From contig NZ_NOIN01000006.1 of assembly GCF_014596565.1 (NCBI RefSeq), forward strand, positions 367,861-431,860: a stretch of 64,000 bases of DNA. The letters run 5' to 3'. The first letter of the stretch is position 1; the number at the start of each line of letters is the position of its first letter. The notes under the pieces are model-generated. The model did no database searches and had not been told where the DNA came from. It saw only the letters and a list, made by a program, of their open reading frames with translations. Made by a program: the position numbers and the translations under genes. Positions 18,003-29,797 of the stretch are shown here, in pieces. The DNA comes from Pseudomonas sp. PSB18 (lineage in GTDB: Bacteria; Pseudomonadota; Gammaproteobacteria; Pseudomonadales; Pseudomonadaceae).

Positions 18003-18036
18003 AATATTACGATCACAATATTATTCGCATAATAAT
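18003..18036. promoter_or_regulatory. Candidate TetR operator
   Basis: The perfect arms ATTATT and AATAAT flank CGCAT (18020-18036), and two AATATT repeats precede them, 14 bases apart. The block is AT-rich in an otherwise GC-rich region and lies 13-46 bases upstream of the tetR start. Confidence 0.5.
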
Positions 18037-18174
18037 TTTCCGCAAGCAGAATCTCGATCCGCTGGTCGGCTGTATATTTTTTCGAGGATAGGAGAATTGG
18101 CTGAACGCCAGACAAACAAAAGGGCCATTCAAGAATTGAATGACCCTTATAAAATCCCGCAGAGCGGGTAATCG

Positions 18175-18250
18175 TGGCGTCCCCTAGGGGACTCGAACCC
18201 CTGTTACCGCCGTGAAAGGGCGGTGTCCTAGGCCACTAGACGAAGGGGAC
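18175..18250 (-). tRNA. tRNA-Glu(UUC)
   Basis: 76-base cloverleaf with encoded CCA, anticodon TTC in loop CTTTCAC, GTTCGAGTC T arm. Second copy at 18456 is identical. Confidence 0.97.
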
Positions 18251-18326
18251 ACAAACCTTCTTGCTTGATCAGTGCTGAGAACTGATCGATTCAAGGCCGG
18301 TGTGGCCAGACCTTGAACCTGACGAT

Positions 18327-18402
<76 letters not shown>

Positions 18403-18455
18403 GGATTTTTCGCCTCGCGGCGGAGCGACATCTTGCAACATCGCTTCTGTAAAAC

Positions 18456-18531
18456 TGGCGTCCCCTAGGGGACTCGAACCCCTGTTACCGCCGTGAAAGG
18501 GCGGTGTCCTAGGCCACTAGACGAAGGGGAC
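18456..18531 (-). tRNA. tRNA-Glu(UUC), second copy
   Basis: Same 76-base sequence as the copy at 18175; part of a tandem Ala-Glu-Ala-Glu array read on the minus strand. Confidence 0.97.
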
Positions 18532-18609
18532 GCAAACCCTTCTAACTGCTGATCAACGCTGAGTGTTGATCGCTTCAAGGCCGGTGTGGCCAGACCTTGA
18601 AGTGTAAAT

Positions 18610-18685
<76 letters not shown>

Positions 18686-18831
18686 TCATCGCTGAGGACG
18701 GGGCGAATCTTAAGGGCGTATCGGAGGGCTGTCAAATTTATTTTCAACAAATTTGAAAATTTTTTGCCGGGATAACAATCACTTACCGACAAACCCCGGA
18801 AAACCGGGGCATGCCCTGCCCTGATGACCGC

Positions 18832-20313
18832 TTAGGCAATCGCGCCCAGCAGTTTTTCCCACTCCTTGTTTTCCTTCTTCGACACGCCACCGAGCAGATC
18901 GATGGCCTGACGCAGGCGGAAACGGGTCAGGTCCGGCCCGAGGATTTCCATCGCATCGAGCACCGACACCGAGCTGGCCTGGCCGGTAATGGCGGCGAAC
19001 ATCAGCGGCATGGCGTCACGCAATTTCAGCTCCAGGGATTCGACCACGGCCTGGATGGTCGCGGTGATGCTGTCCTTTTCCCATTGGCGCAGGCTTTCGA
19101 GCTTCCACAGGATCAATTGCATCAGCTGGCGCACCTGATCGCCCGAGAGCTTCTTGGACTCGAACAGCTTCGCATCCGGCGTCACGCCACCGGCAAAGAA
19201 GAAGCCGGCCAGCGGCGCGATCTGGCTGAACGTCTCCACCCTGCCCTGCACGTGGGGAGCGATCTTCATCATGTACTCGGGGTTCAATGCCCACTTCTGC
19301 ACCCGTGCGGCGAACTCTTCCACCGGCAGGTCCCGCAGCCACTGACCGTTGAGCCAGGACAGTTTCTCGATGTCGAAGATCGGACCGCCCAGGGACACCC
19401 GCGACAGGTCGAAATGCTCGACCATTTCCTGCAGCGAGAACTTCTCACGCTCGTCCGGCATCGACCAGCCCATGCGACCCAGGTAGTTGAGCATCGCCTC
19501 GGGCATGAAGCCCATGCGCTCGTAGAACGTCACCGAGGTCGGGTTCTTGCGCTTGGACAGCTTGCTCTTGTCCGGGTTACGCAGCAGCGGCATGTAGCAC
19601 AGTTGCGGTTGCTCCCAGCCGAAATACTCGTAGAGCAGGATCAGTTTTGGCGCCGATGGCAGCCATTCTTCACCGCGCAGTACGTGGGTGATACCCATCA
19701 GGTGGTCGTCGACCACGTTGGCCAGGAAGTACGTCGGCAAGCCGTCGGTCTTCATCAGCACTTGCATGTCCATGCGATCCCACGGGATCTCGACATCGCC
19801 ACGCAGCATGTCCGGCACCACGCAGACGCCTTCGCTCGGCACTTTCATGCGGATCACGTGGGGCTCGCCAGCGGCCAGGCGACGGGCGACTTCTTCCTTG
19901 GACAGCAGCAGCGCGCGGCCGTCGTAGCGCGGGGTTTCGCCACGGGCCATCTGCTCGGCGCGCATCTGGTCCAGTTCTTCAGCGGTGCAGAAGCAGGGGA
20001 ACGCATGCCCCATGTCCACCAGTTGCTGGCAATACTGCTTGTAGATATCACCACGCTCGCTCTGCCGGTACGGGCCGTGCGGCCCGCCAACGTCAGGACC
20101 TTCGCTCCAGTCGATGCCGAGCCAGCGCAGGGCGTCGAAAATCTGCTGTTCGGACTCGCGCGTCGAACGCAGCTGGTCGGTGTCCTCGATCCGCAGGATG
20201 AACTCACCGCCGTGCTGCTTGGCAAAGCAATAGTTGAACAAAGCGATGTAGGCGGTGCCGACATGGGGATCGCCAGTGGGCGAAGGCGCGATGCGGGTAC
20301 GGACGGTGGTCAT
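18832..20313 (-). CDS. gltX: Glutamyl-tRNA synthetase
   Basis: Charges tRNA-Glu with glutamate. 493 residues, the standard length. The HIGH-equivalent region APSPTGDPHVG follows the start MTTVRTRI, and the KMSKS-equivalent KLSKRK is near residue 245. A longer in-frame reading to 20349 adds a non-homologous N terminus. The tRNA-Glu genes lie directly downstream on the same strand, so enzyme and substrate may be expressed from one region. Confidence 0.98.
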   Translation of the reverse strand: MTTVRTRIAPSPTGDPHVGTAYIALFNYCFAKQHGGEFILRIEDTDQLRSTRESEQQIFDALRWLGIDWSEGPDVGGPHGPYRQSERGDIYKQYCQQLVDMGHAFPCFCTAEELDQMRAEQMARGETPRYDGRALLLSKEEVARRLAAGEPHVIRMKVPSEGVCVVPDMLRGDVEIPWDRMDMQVLMKTDGLPTYFLANVVDDHLMGITHVLRGEEWLPSAPKLILLYEYFGWEQPQLCYMPLLRNPDKSKLSKRKNPTSVTFYERMGFMPEAMLNYLGRMGWSMPDEREKFSLQEMVEHFDLSRVSLGGPIFDIEKLSWLNGQWLRDLPVEEFAARVQKWALNPEYMMKIAPHVQGRVETFSQIAPLAGFFFAGGVTPDAKLFESKKLSGDQVRQLMQLILWKLESLRQWEKDSITATIQAVVESLELKLRDAMPLMFAAITGQASSVSVLDAMEILGPDLTRFRLRQAIDLLGGVSKKENKEWEKLLGAIA

Positions 20314-20430
20314 GGCATGTCTCGGAAAGAAGGTAAAAGCGAAGATCAAACAAGGGGCGAATGGTAGCAGGCGATGGTAGGCGGGCTCCAGTCAAAGGGA
20401 TTTGTGCATCTGTCAGACCGCGTCGTCCTC

Positions 20431-20503
20431 AATCGCGAGCAGGCTCGCTCCCGCACTGGGTGGCGTTCACAAATCCCTGTGGGAGCGAGCCTGCTCGCGA
20501 TGA
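20431..20503. repeat. REP doublet (inverted pair)
   Basis: Inverted GAGCAGGCTCGC palindromes with a spacer of about 20 bases between uvrB and gltX. Confidence 0.88.
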
Positions 20504-20526
20504 GGCCCTTAAGGCCACTGCAAAAC

Positions 20527-22542
<2,016 letters not shown>

Positions 22543-22874
22543 AACATAACCCCTGGGTTCACGCCTGTCGGCCAGGCGACGGGAATGAGGAAGACCGAAA
22601 CGACTGTTGTCGCCCGAGGAAAAAGCTGGAATGCAGACAATGTGGAGGTGAATGCCTTCGCTTTCAAGACGAACGTCCTACGCGCCTTGGAGTCTTTGAC
22701 GCGGCGAAGGGACTAACGGTCGAAAAAAATCGAAAATACTTACCGTAAAAACCGAATCGCCTGTCGCCGTGTCCGGTGATGGCCTCTATACTAGCTCCCC
22801 GTTTGTGCACCGCTCTAGTGCATCCGGCTGGAGCGCCACACGTCCCTCCACACTCCATTCAGAGCCGCGCACTA
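22543..22874. other. Divergent intergenic region between uvrB and the aminotransferase
   Basis: 332 bases without a credible gene. A TATACT hexamer at 22787-22792 is a candidate -10 box for the aminotransferase but has only a weak -35 partner. No repeat or stable terminator was seen. Confidence 0.4.
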
Positions 22875-24071
22875 ATGAGCCTGTTTTCCGCTGTCGAATT
22901 GGCACCCCGCGACCCAATCCTGGGCCTCAACGAAGCATTCAACGCCGACACCCGTACCGATAAGGTCAACCTGGGCGTGGGTGTTTACTGCAATGAAGAG
23001 GGGCGCATTCCGCTTCTGCGCGCCGTTGTCGAAGCCGAGACGATTCGCGTGGCTCAGCACGTTTCCCGTGGCTACCTGCCCATCGACGGCATCGCGGCCT
23101 ATGACCAGGCGGTCCAGACCCTGCTGTTCGGCAAGGACTCGCCACTGATCGCCTCCGGCCGCGTGATCACCACCCAGGCCGTGGGCGGCACCGGCGCACT
23201 GAAGATCGGTGCCGACTTCCTCAAGCAACTGCTGCCTGACGCCGTCGTGGCCATCAGCGACCCGAGCTGGGAAAACCACCGCGCCCTGTTCGAAACCGCC
23301 GGTTTCCCGGTGCAGAACTACCGCTACTACGACGCCGCCACCCACGACGTGAACCGTACCGGCCTGCTGGAAGACCTCAATGCCCTGCCCGACCGCTCGA
23401 TCATTGTGCTGCACGCCTGCTGCCACAACCCGACCGGCGTGGACCTGAGCCCCGAGGACTGGAAAAACGTCCTGGCCGTGGTCAAGGCCAAGAACCATGT
23501 GCCGTTCCTGGACATGGCCTACCAGGGCTTCGGCGATGGCATTGATGAAGACGCCGCGGCCGTGCGCCTGTTCGCCGAATCGGGCCTGACCTTCTTTGCG
23601 TCCAGCTCGTTCTCCAAGTCGTTCTCCCTGTACGGCGAGCGCGTCGGCGCCCTGTCGATCGTCAGCGAGTCGAAGGAAGAAAGTGCTCGCGTGCTGTCCC
23701 AGGTCAAACGCGTGATCCGCACCAACTACTCCAACCCGCCGACTCATGGCGCCAGCATCGTTGCCGCCGTGCTCAACAGCCCCGAGCTGCGGGCCCAGTG
23801 GGAAGCCGAACTGGCGGAAATGCGCCTGCGGATCCGCGGCATGCGCAACCAGATGGTGGACATGCTGGCCAAGGCCGCGCCGCACCGCGATTTCAGCTTC
23901 GTCGCACGCCAGCGCGGGATGTTCTCCTATTCCGGCCTGACCGTTGAACAAGTGACGCGCCTGCGCAACGAGTTTGGCATCTATGCCCTGGACACCGGTC
24001 GCATCTGCGTGGCCGCGCTGAACCAGAACAACATCGATGCGGTGACCAAGGCGATTGTTCAGGTGATCTGA
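22875..24071 (+). CDS. Aromatic/aspartate aminotransferase, class I
   Basis: PLP-dependent transfer between aspartate or aromatic amino acids and 2-oxoglutarate. 398 residues, as for AspC/TyrB. Present are the N-terminal VNLGVGVY, HACCHNPTGVD, the PLP lysine in SSSFSKSFSLYGERVG, and RTNYSNPPTHGA. The start MSLFSAVELAP matches family N termini; the upstream in-frame codons from 22776 look non-coding. The position next to uvrB matches P. aeruginosa PA3139 as remembered. The sequence alone does not tell TyrB from AspC preference. Confidence 0.93.
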   Translation: MSLFSAVELAPRDPILGLNEAFNADTRTDKVNLGVGVYCNEEGRIPLLRAVVEAETIRVAQHVSRGYLPIDGIAAYDQAVQTLLFGKDSPLIASGRVITTQAVGGTGALKIGADFLKQLLPDAVVAISDPSWENHRALFETAGFPVQNYRYYDAATHDVNRTGLLEDLNALPDRSIIVLHACCHNPTGVDLSPEDWKNVLAVVKAKNHVPFLDMAYQGFGDGIDEDAAAVRLFAESGLTFFASSSFSKSFSLYGERVGALSIVSESKEESARVLSQVKRVIRTNYSNPPTHGASIVAAVLNSPELRAQWEAELAEMRLRIRGMRNQMVDMLAKAAPHRDFSFVARQRGMFSYSGLTVEQVTRLRNEFGIYALDTGRICVAALNQNNIDAVTKAIVQVI

Positions 24072-24085
24072 AAACCCGCATAAAA

Positions 24086-24179
24086 CCTGTGGGAGCGAGC
24101 CTGCTCGCGATGGTGGAGGGTCATCCAACATCAATGTTGAATGATGCGCCGCCATCGCGAGCAGGCTCGCTCCCACAAG
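24086..24179. repeat. REP doublet (inverted pair)
   Basis: Two perfect inverted REP palindromes with a spacer containing its own small dyad, ACATCAATGT, downstream of the aminotransferase gene. Confidence 0.9.
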
Positions 24180-24310
24180 GGTTCTATGGCTTGCGCGCTA
24201 TCTGTGTGAAGCGGTAACAAGTGGTTGAGGGGACCCCACGGTCATTTAAACGCACCGCCCACCATCCAAAAGCTTGACTTCTCTTTTCCAATCAGTAACA
24301 TACGCGTCAT

Positions 24311-24386
<76 letters not shown>

Positions 24387-24400
24387 GACAGCAAGATCAA

Positions 24401-24435
24401 AAGCCCCTGAATCGAAAGATCCAGGGGCTTTTTTG
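24401..24435 (+). terminator. Terminator after tRNA-Asn
   Basis: AGCCCCTG/CAGGGGCT stem with a 12-base loop followed by TTTTTT, 15 bases downstream of the tRNA. Confidence 0.88.
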
Positions 24436-24631
24436 TGGGCGAAAAACGTGTCGGAGGCCGTATAAGGCCCACCAGGGTCGCTACCGGAACAATATTCCGG
24501 CGCCAAAAAGGCATTATGGTCTGAATCCTGCTTTCTTTTTCTCCAACCCAAGCTGTCACATGAGCGTCATGGCCATGCCGCAAGCTGGCCCTGTCCGTCA
24601 ACAACAGCTTCATAACAACAAGGACGAAGGT

Positions 24632-24826
24632 ATGCCCACGCAAAATCCCCACCGCATCGTCGGCCTGTGCACCTCCGGCAAGGTGTATAACGTGCTGACC
24701 GAGCTCAAGCACCTGGAAGGCCATCGCACTGCCAAGTTTCTTTCGTTGTTGACGGAGAATCTGGTGCGCAAGGGCGTGCTCAATGAACGGGAAGTGGTGC
24801 ATATGCTCGATCTGGTGGTCGATTGA
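24632..24826 (+). CDS. Small conserved-looking protein of unknown function
   Basis: 64 residues, no signal peptide or membrane segment; contains GLCTSGKVYNVL and an amphipathic helical C terminus ending in MLDLVVD. AAGGA lies eight bases before the ATG. An upstream in-frame ATG at 24560 would add 24 low-complexity residues and is less likely. Not recognised; the coding call rests on ribosome site, codon use and compact composition. Confidence 0.65.
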   Translation: MPTQNPHRIVGLCTSGKVYNVLTELKHLEGHRTAKFLSLLTENLVRKGVLNEREVVHMLDLVVD

Positions 24827-24914
24827 GCGGCATCGATTCCCACTATTGAAGCGGTTGATTTTTCCCTTTGCCGGCTGAGTCGTAAGGTAACCCCATCGAT
24901 AGATGGAGGTTCCC

Positions 24915-25097
24915 ATGCTCAACATTCAAATCATGTCTGTCATTGGCAGCGCCGTCCCCGCCGCACTCCGTGAACGTGGCCTGTTGGCCTGCTGGTACCT
25001 GGTCCAGGACGGCGTGACCATCAGCGGCCCGCTGACTTCACTGCCCGCCGCCCAGGCTTTGTCGCAACGCATTGGCACTTACATGCTGAGCGCCTAG
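24915..25097 (+). CDS. Small hypothetical protein
   Basis: 60 residues beginning MLNIQIMSVIG, with a Trp-containing strand-like middle (ACWYLVQDGVTISGPL) and a helical C terminus. GGAGG stands five bases before the ATG, a strong ribosome site. The stop codon shares the CTAG palindrome with the stop of the convergent permease gene. Function not recognised. Confidence 0.6.
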   Translation: MLNIQIMSVIGSAVPAALRERGLLACWYLVQDGVTISGPLTSLPAAQALSQRIGTYMLSA

Positions 25098-26155
25098 GGT
25101 AATTTCACCCGGGGCGCGCTTTCGACAAACAAGGCCCAACAGGAAATGAACAAGGCGGCAATGAGCGGCCCGATCACGAACCCGTTCAGCCCGAACACCG
25201 CCAGGCCGCCCAGCGTCGAGACCAGCACCATGTAGTCGGGCATCTTGGTGTCCTTGCCCACCAGGATCGGGCGCAGGAGGTTATCCACCAGGCCGATCAC
25301 GAACACGCCGAACAGCGTCAGCACAACGCCTTGCCAGATCGCCCCGGAGAGCAGGAAGTACACCGCTACCGGCGCCCAGACGATACCCGCCCCCACCGCC
25401 GGCAACAGCGACAGGAGGGTCATCAATACGGCCCAGGGCAACACCGTCGGAATCCCCAGGATCCAGAAGATCAGTCCACCCAGCGCGCCCTGGGTGATCG
25501 CGACCAACAGGTTGCCCTTGACGGTCGCCCGGACGACCCGATTGAACTTCAATTGCAGGCGGCGCTTCTGGTGTTCCGCCAAGGGAACGGCCGCGCGTAC
25601 CTTGCGCACCAGTTCCGCGCCATCGCGCAGGAAGAAGAACAGCAAGTACAGCATGACGGAGAAGCTGACCAGGAACTGAAACGTACCCTGGCCGAAGCTG
25701 AAGGCCTGGGTGGCGAAGAACTCGCTGCCCTGCATGGCGCTCTTGACGATCTTGTCCCGCAACCCGCTCAGGTTACCCAGGCCGAAACGGTCAAGCAGAT
25801 GCTGGAAGTACGGCGGCAAGGCATCCTTGAACCTTGCCAGGTAATCGGCAATGTCCAACTCCCCACTTTCCAGGCTCTTGTATAACGCCGTGCCTTCCTG
25901 GACCAGCAACGTGCTGATGACTATCACTGGCAGGATCGCGATGACCACGCAGATACCCAAGGTGAACAGCGCAGTGACATTGCGCGGCCAGCCGAATTTC
26001 AGTTGCAGGCGACGTTGCATCGGCGCGAAGACAATCCCGAGGATGATCGCCCAGAACACCGCGCCATAGAACGGCAGCAAGATCCAGATGAAAGCGATGC
26101 TGACCAGGATCAACAGCAGCATCTGGGATTTGTATTGCAGGCTCTTTCGGTTCAT
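25094..26155 (-). CDS. AI-2E family transporter (PerM/YdiK-like permease)
   Basis: 353-residue integral membrane protein with about seven or eight hydrophobic segments in the PerM arrangement: a pair at the N terminus (MLLLILVSIAFIWILLPF), a soluble central stretch, then FQFLVSFSVMLYLLFFFLRDG and the GxxG-rich C-terminal helices. Family members are exporters; transport of autoinducer-2 is proven only for a few, so the substrate is open. No obvious operon partner. Confidence 0.88.
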   Translation of the reverse strand: MNRKSLQYKSQMLLLILVSIAFIWILLPFYGAVFWAIILGIVFAPMQRRLQLKFGWPRNVTALFTLGICVVIAILPVIVISTLLVQEGTALYKSLESGELDIADYLARFKDALPPYFQHLLDRFGLGNLSGLRDKIVKSAMQGSEFFATQAFSFGQGTFQFLVSFSVMLYLLFFFLRDGAELVRKVRAAVPLAEHQKRRLQLKFNRVVRATVKGNLLVAITQGALGGLIFWILGIPTVLPWAVLMTLLSLLPAVGAGIVWAPVAVYFLLSGAIWQGVVLTLFGVFVIGLVDNLLRPILVGKDTKMPDYMVLVSTLGGLAVFGLNGFVIGPLIAALFISCWALFVESAPRVKLP

Positions 26156-26301
26156 TTGCTTTCCATGTCACAGGCTCGATAAGTGTTAGTCAGTCGGGAC
26201 TCGCAGGAGTGCCGTTGCGTTCACCGGCCCCATTGATCCAGATCAACACCCCCTGGCCGACCGTGGCGTACCCTCGCCGCCTTTTGCGATCGGACGCCAC
26301 C

Positions 26302-27627
26302 ATGCCCCTCGTAGCCCCCGAACTGCTCGCCCCGGCCGGCACCCTGAAAAACATGCGCTATGCCTTCGCCTACGGCGCCGACGCGGTCTACGCCGGCCAG
26401 CCGCGCTACAGCCTGCGGGTGCGCAACAATGAATTCGATCATGCCAACCTGGCCTTGGGCATCCGCGAAGCCCAGGCCATGGGCAAGCGCTTCTACGTGG
26501 TGGTGAACATTGCGCCGCACAACGCCAAGCTGCGCACCTTCCTCAAGGACCTCGCACCGGTCATTGCCATGGCGCCCGACGCGCTGATCATGTCCGATCC
26601 GGGGCTGATCATGCTGGTGCGACGGCATTTCCCGCAGATGCCGATTCATCTGTCGGTGCAGGCCAACACAGTGAACTGGGCGAGCGTCGAGTTCTGGCAG
26701 CAGCAGGGCCTGAGCCGGATCATTCTTTCCCGGGAACTGTCTTTGGAAGAAATCGCCGAGATCCGCCAGCAAGTGCCGGCCATGGAGCTGGAAGTGTTCG
26801 TCCACGGGGCCCTGTGCATGGCCTATTCCGGACGCTGCCTGTTGTCGGGCTACTTGAATCGGCGCGACGCCAACCAGGGCAGTTGCACCAACGCCTGTCG
26901 CTGGAAATACTCGGCCCAGCCAGCGGTGGAAAACGCGGTGGGCGACATCGTGCAGCGCTATCAACCCGACCCCACCCTCGGCCTCGGCGCGCCCACCGAC
27001 CAGGTGTTCCTGCTCCAGGAAGCCAATCGTCCGGACGAGTCCATGCCGGCGTTCGAGGACGAACATGGCACCTACATCATGAACGCCAAGGATCTGCGGG
27101 CCGTGCAGCATGTGGAGCGGTTGACCCGCATGGGCGTGCACTCCCTGAAAATCGAAGGCCGGACCAAGTCGCACTTCTATTGCGCACGCACCACCCAGGT
27201 GTATCGGCAGGCGATTGATGACGCCGTGGCCGGCCGCACATTCGACCGCGGCCTGATGACCGATCTGGAGTCACTGGCCCAGCGCGGATACACCGAGGGC
27301 TTCCTGCGCCGGCATGTGCATGATGAATATCAGAACTACCAGAACGGCAGCTCAGTCTCGGAGCGCCAGCAGTTCGTCGGCGAACTCACCGGTGAGCGGC
27401 GCGAACGCCTCGCCGAAGTGCGGGTCAAGAACCGCTTCGAGCTGGGCGACCACATGGAATTGATGACGCCCAAGGGCAATTTCCACTTCGACCTGCATCA
27501 ACTGCAGGACGTGAAAGGCCAGGGCATCGACGTCGCGCCGGGAGACGGGCATGTGGTGTACGTGCCGATACCGGATGCGGTGGACCTGCGGTTCGGGTTG
27601 TTGATGCGGGATGTGCGCGAGCCATAG
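26302..27627 (+). CDS. trhP: tRNA 5-hydroxyuridine synthesis protein TrhP (YegQ), U32 family
   Basis: Prephenate-dependent tRNA U34 hydroxylation in E. coli needs this U32 peptidase-family protein. About 441 residues. The U32 signature region reads ELEVFVHGALCMAYSGRCLLSGY and is followed by conserved cysteines in GSCTNACRW and YCARTTQ, likely ligands of an iron-sulphur cluster. Start at MPLVAPELLAPAGTLKN, the family N terminus; an in-frame extension to 26209 has no support. The neighbours do not suggest an operon. Confidence 0.9.
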   Translation: MPLVAPELLAPAGTLKNMRYAFAYGADAVYAGQPRYSLRVRNNEFDHANLALGIREAQAMGKRFYVVVNIAPHNAKLRTFLKDLAPVIAMAPDALIMSDPGLIMLVRRHFPQMPIHLSVQANTVNWASVEFWQQQGLSRIILSRELSLEEIAEIRQQVPAMELEVFVHGALCMAYSGRCLLSGYLNRRDANQGSCTNACRWKYSAQPAVENAVGDIVQRYQPDPTLGLGAPTDQVFLLQEANRPDESMPAFEDEHGTYIMNAKDLRAVQHVERLTRMGVHSLKIEGRTKSHFYCARTTQVYRQAIDDAVAGRTFDRGLMTDLESLAQRGYTEGFLRRHVHDEYQNYQNGSSVSERQQFVGELTGERRERLAEVRVKNRFELGDHMELMTPKGNFHFDLHQLQDVKGQGIDVAPGDGHVVYVPIPDAVDLRFGLLMRDVREP

Positions 27628-27672
27628 GACGGGCGGGCTTGGCAGTTGGCATCCTTGCCAACTGAACCACTG

Positions 27673-27769
27673 CTATCGCGAGCGGGCTCGCTCCCACAGG
27701 GTCCGGGCTTAATCTGATACCTGCGTGTCACCACCGATCCCTTGTGGGAGCGAGCCTGCTCGCGATAGC
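27673..27769. repeat. REP doublet (inverted pair)
   Basis: Inverted REP palindromes after trhP. The sequence beyond the right arm (GGTGGGTCAGTCAT) matches the inner spacer of the doublet at 34052, as if it were also the left half of another unit that lost its partner. Confidence 0.88.
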
Positions 27770-27841
27770 GGTGGGTCAGTCATGAATGTTAACGGGCTCA
27801 CCATTCCAACAGGGATGGGTGTTGACCAATGGATCGCGACA

Positions 27842-27942
27842 GGAACTGCCGAAGGCTGCGATCCTCCTTTCCCGATAGGGCCTGGTATTCCAGGCGAAGA
27901 CATCTGGATCGGAAGCGGAAGATCGCAGCCTTCGGCAGCTCC
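27842..27942. repeat. Second-family palindromic repeat pair
   Basis: 22-base arms GGAACTGCCGAAGGCTGCGA(TC) and the near-perfect inverse lie 57 bases apart, with one mismatch. This differs from the GAGCAGGCTCGC family. It fills the gap between trhP and the chemoreceptor stop. Confidence 0.85.
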
Positions 27943-27948
27943 TGGTCG

Positions 27949-29628
27949 TCAGATCCGGAACTGTCCGACCAGTTTGCCCAGGCGCTGGCCCAGCTCATTC
28001 AGGCTGCGGGAGGTCTGGGCACCGAGTTGGGTTTCGTCGGCCACGCTGTCCACCGCCACGGCAATCTGATGCACGCTGCGGTTGATTTCCTCGGCCACCG
28101 CGGTCTGCTCTTCCGCGGCGCTGGCGATCTGGGCGTTCATCGAGTTGATGGTGCCGATCAACTGCGCCATGGTGTCCAGGGACGCTCCCGCCTCGTTGGC
28201 CCGAACCGACGTGCCGTCACCGGCCTCACTGGAACGACGCATCGCTTCCACCGCCGCATGGGTACCCGATTGCAGACGGTCGATCATGCCCTGGATTTCC
28301 TGGGTGCTCTGCTGGGTCCGACTGGCCAGGGCACGCACTTCATCGGCCACCACCGCGAAGCCACGCCCCGCCTCCCCGGCACGCGCCGCCTCGATGGCCG
28401 CGTTGAGGGCCAGCAGGTTGGTCTGCTCGGCGATCGAACGGATCACTCCGAGTACGCTGACAATCGAAGCCACGTCCTGTTGCAGGCTGTCCAGGGACAC
28501 GCCACTGCTGCGAATGTCGTTCACCAGTGCATGAATCTGTTGGATGCTGCCGGCCACCACTCGCTTGGCAGACTGGCCTTCTTCGTCGGTCTGCTGGGCG
28601 GCTACCGCGGCGCCCTGGGCGCTACGGGCCACTTCCTGAGCGGCGGACGACATCTCGTTGATCGCCGTGGCGACCTGGTCGGTTTCGTGGCGCTGGCGCT
28701 CCATGGCCTGCTCGGAACGTTGGGCCTGCTCGGAGACCTGGGTCACCAGCCCGGTCAGTTGCGAGGTCATGTCGGTGATCTGCCGCACCAGGCCATGGAT
28801 CTTGTCGACGAAGCGGTTGAACGAGCCGGCCAGTTGGCCGAGTTCGTCCTGGCTGGTGATCGCCAGGCGCCGGGTCAGGTCGCCCTCGCCCGCCGCGATG
28901 TCATCAAGGTTGTCTTTCATCAAGTGCAAAGGTCGCAGGATGGTGTTGGCCAGCAGCACCCCCACCACCGCAATCACCAGCAACACCACGGCGGCGATGC
29001 CGATAATGCTCAGTATCACGCCTTGCACACGCTCATGGACCTTGGCCTCCACCAGCGCTACCTGGGCTTCGATGCCGTCCAGATTGACCGAGCTGCCGAC
29101 CGCCATGTCCCACTTGGACAGGTATTCGGTGTAACCGAGTTTGGGCACCAGGTCCTTGCTGTTGGGCAGTGGCGAGCTGTATTCGAGATAGTGGGTCCCG
29201 TCCTTGGCGACTTTCACCAGGTCACGGTTGACGTAGACACCGTTCGGGTCGCGGTTGTCCTTGAAACTCTTGCCCACGCCGTCGGGGCTGTTGGCCTTGA
29301 ACAGGCGAACGGTTTCGGAGTCGTAGCCGAAGAAGTAGCCGTCCTTGCCGTAACTGATGCTCGACAGCAGCTTGATGGCTTCGGCCCGCGCCGCGTTATC
29401 ACCGGGAGCGGCCGCATCGTACAGCGGCTTGATGGCGGTCAGACCCACCGCCACGTAGCTCTGCAGCGTCGCCTTGGCATCGGCGAGCAAACGTTCGCGG
29501 GTCTGCTGGACCTCTTTATCGGCCTGCTCCTGCAGGATGAAGGCCGTGGTCAGGCTGATGATCCCCGCAGACAACAGTACCGGCAATACTGCCAGGGACA
29601 GGACTTTAGCCTTCAGGCTCAGGCGCAT
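27949..29628 (-). CDS. Methyl-accepting chemotaxis protein with a single Cache domain
   Basis: 559-residue chemoreceptor: N-terminal membrane helix, periplasmic sCache_2-type domain (YGKDGYFFGYDSE, DPNGVYVNRDLVK, KLGYTEYLSKWDMAVGSSV), second membrane helix near residue 200, HAMP, and the signalling hairpin with the conserved tip EQTNLLALNAAIEAARAGE. Start at MRLSLKAKVLSL; a longer reading would translate a REP pair. Relatives with this domain (CtpM, McpP) bind small organic acids such as malate or pyruvate. Adjacency to an antiporter gene recalls PA2652-PA2653, but the ligand here is inference. Confidence 0.92.
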   Translation of the reverse strand: MRLSLKAKVLSLAVLPVLLSAGIISLTTAFILQEQADKEVQQTRERLLADAKATLQSYVAVGLTAIKPLYDAAAPGDNAARAEAIKLLSSISYGKDGYFFGYDSETVRLFKANSPDGVGKSFKDNRDPNGVYVNRDLVKVAKDGTHYLEYSSPLPNSKDLVPKLGYTEYLSKWDMAVGSSVNLDGIEAQVALVEAKVHERVQGVILSIIGIAAVVLLVIAVVGVLLANTILRPLHLMKDNLDDIAAGEGDLTRRLAITSQDELGQLAGSFNRFVDKIHGLVRQITDMTSQLTGLVTQVSEQAQRSEQAMERQRHETDQVATAINEMSSAAQEVARSAQGAAVAAQQTDEEGQSAKRVVAGSIQQIHALVNDIRSSGVSLDSLQQDVASIVSVLGVIRSIAEQTNLLALNAAIEAARAGEAGRGFAVVADEVRALASRTQQSTQEIQGMIDRLQSGTHAAVEAMRRSSEAGDGTSVRANEAGASLDTMAQLIGTINSMNAQIASAAEEQTAVAEEINRSVHQIAVAVDSVADETQLGAQTSRSLNELGQRLGKLVGQFRI

Positions 29629-29712
29629 GCTGGTCACTCTTGTTGGTGTTATTGGCGTGGTTAGCTGTATTAACGGCAAGCGGGGGGAAAACTGTAGGGC
29701 AATCTCAAATGC

Positions 29713-29777
29713 AATCGCGAGCAGGCTCGCTCCCACAGGGAAATGCATTCCAGGTGGGAGCGAGCCTGCTCGCGACG
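29713..29777. repeat. REP doublet (short spacer)
   Basis: Inverted REP palindromes with a spacer of only about 10 bases, between the antiporter and chemoreceptor genes. Confidence 0.88.
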
Positions 29778-29797
29778 GAAGCGACTCGGTTTTCGGA

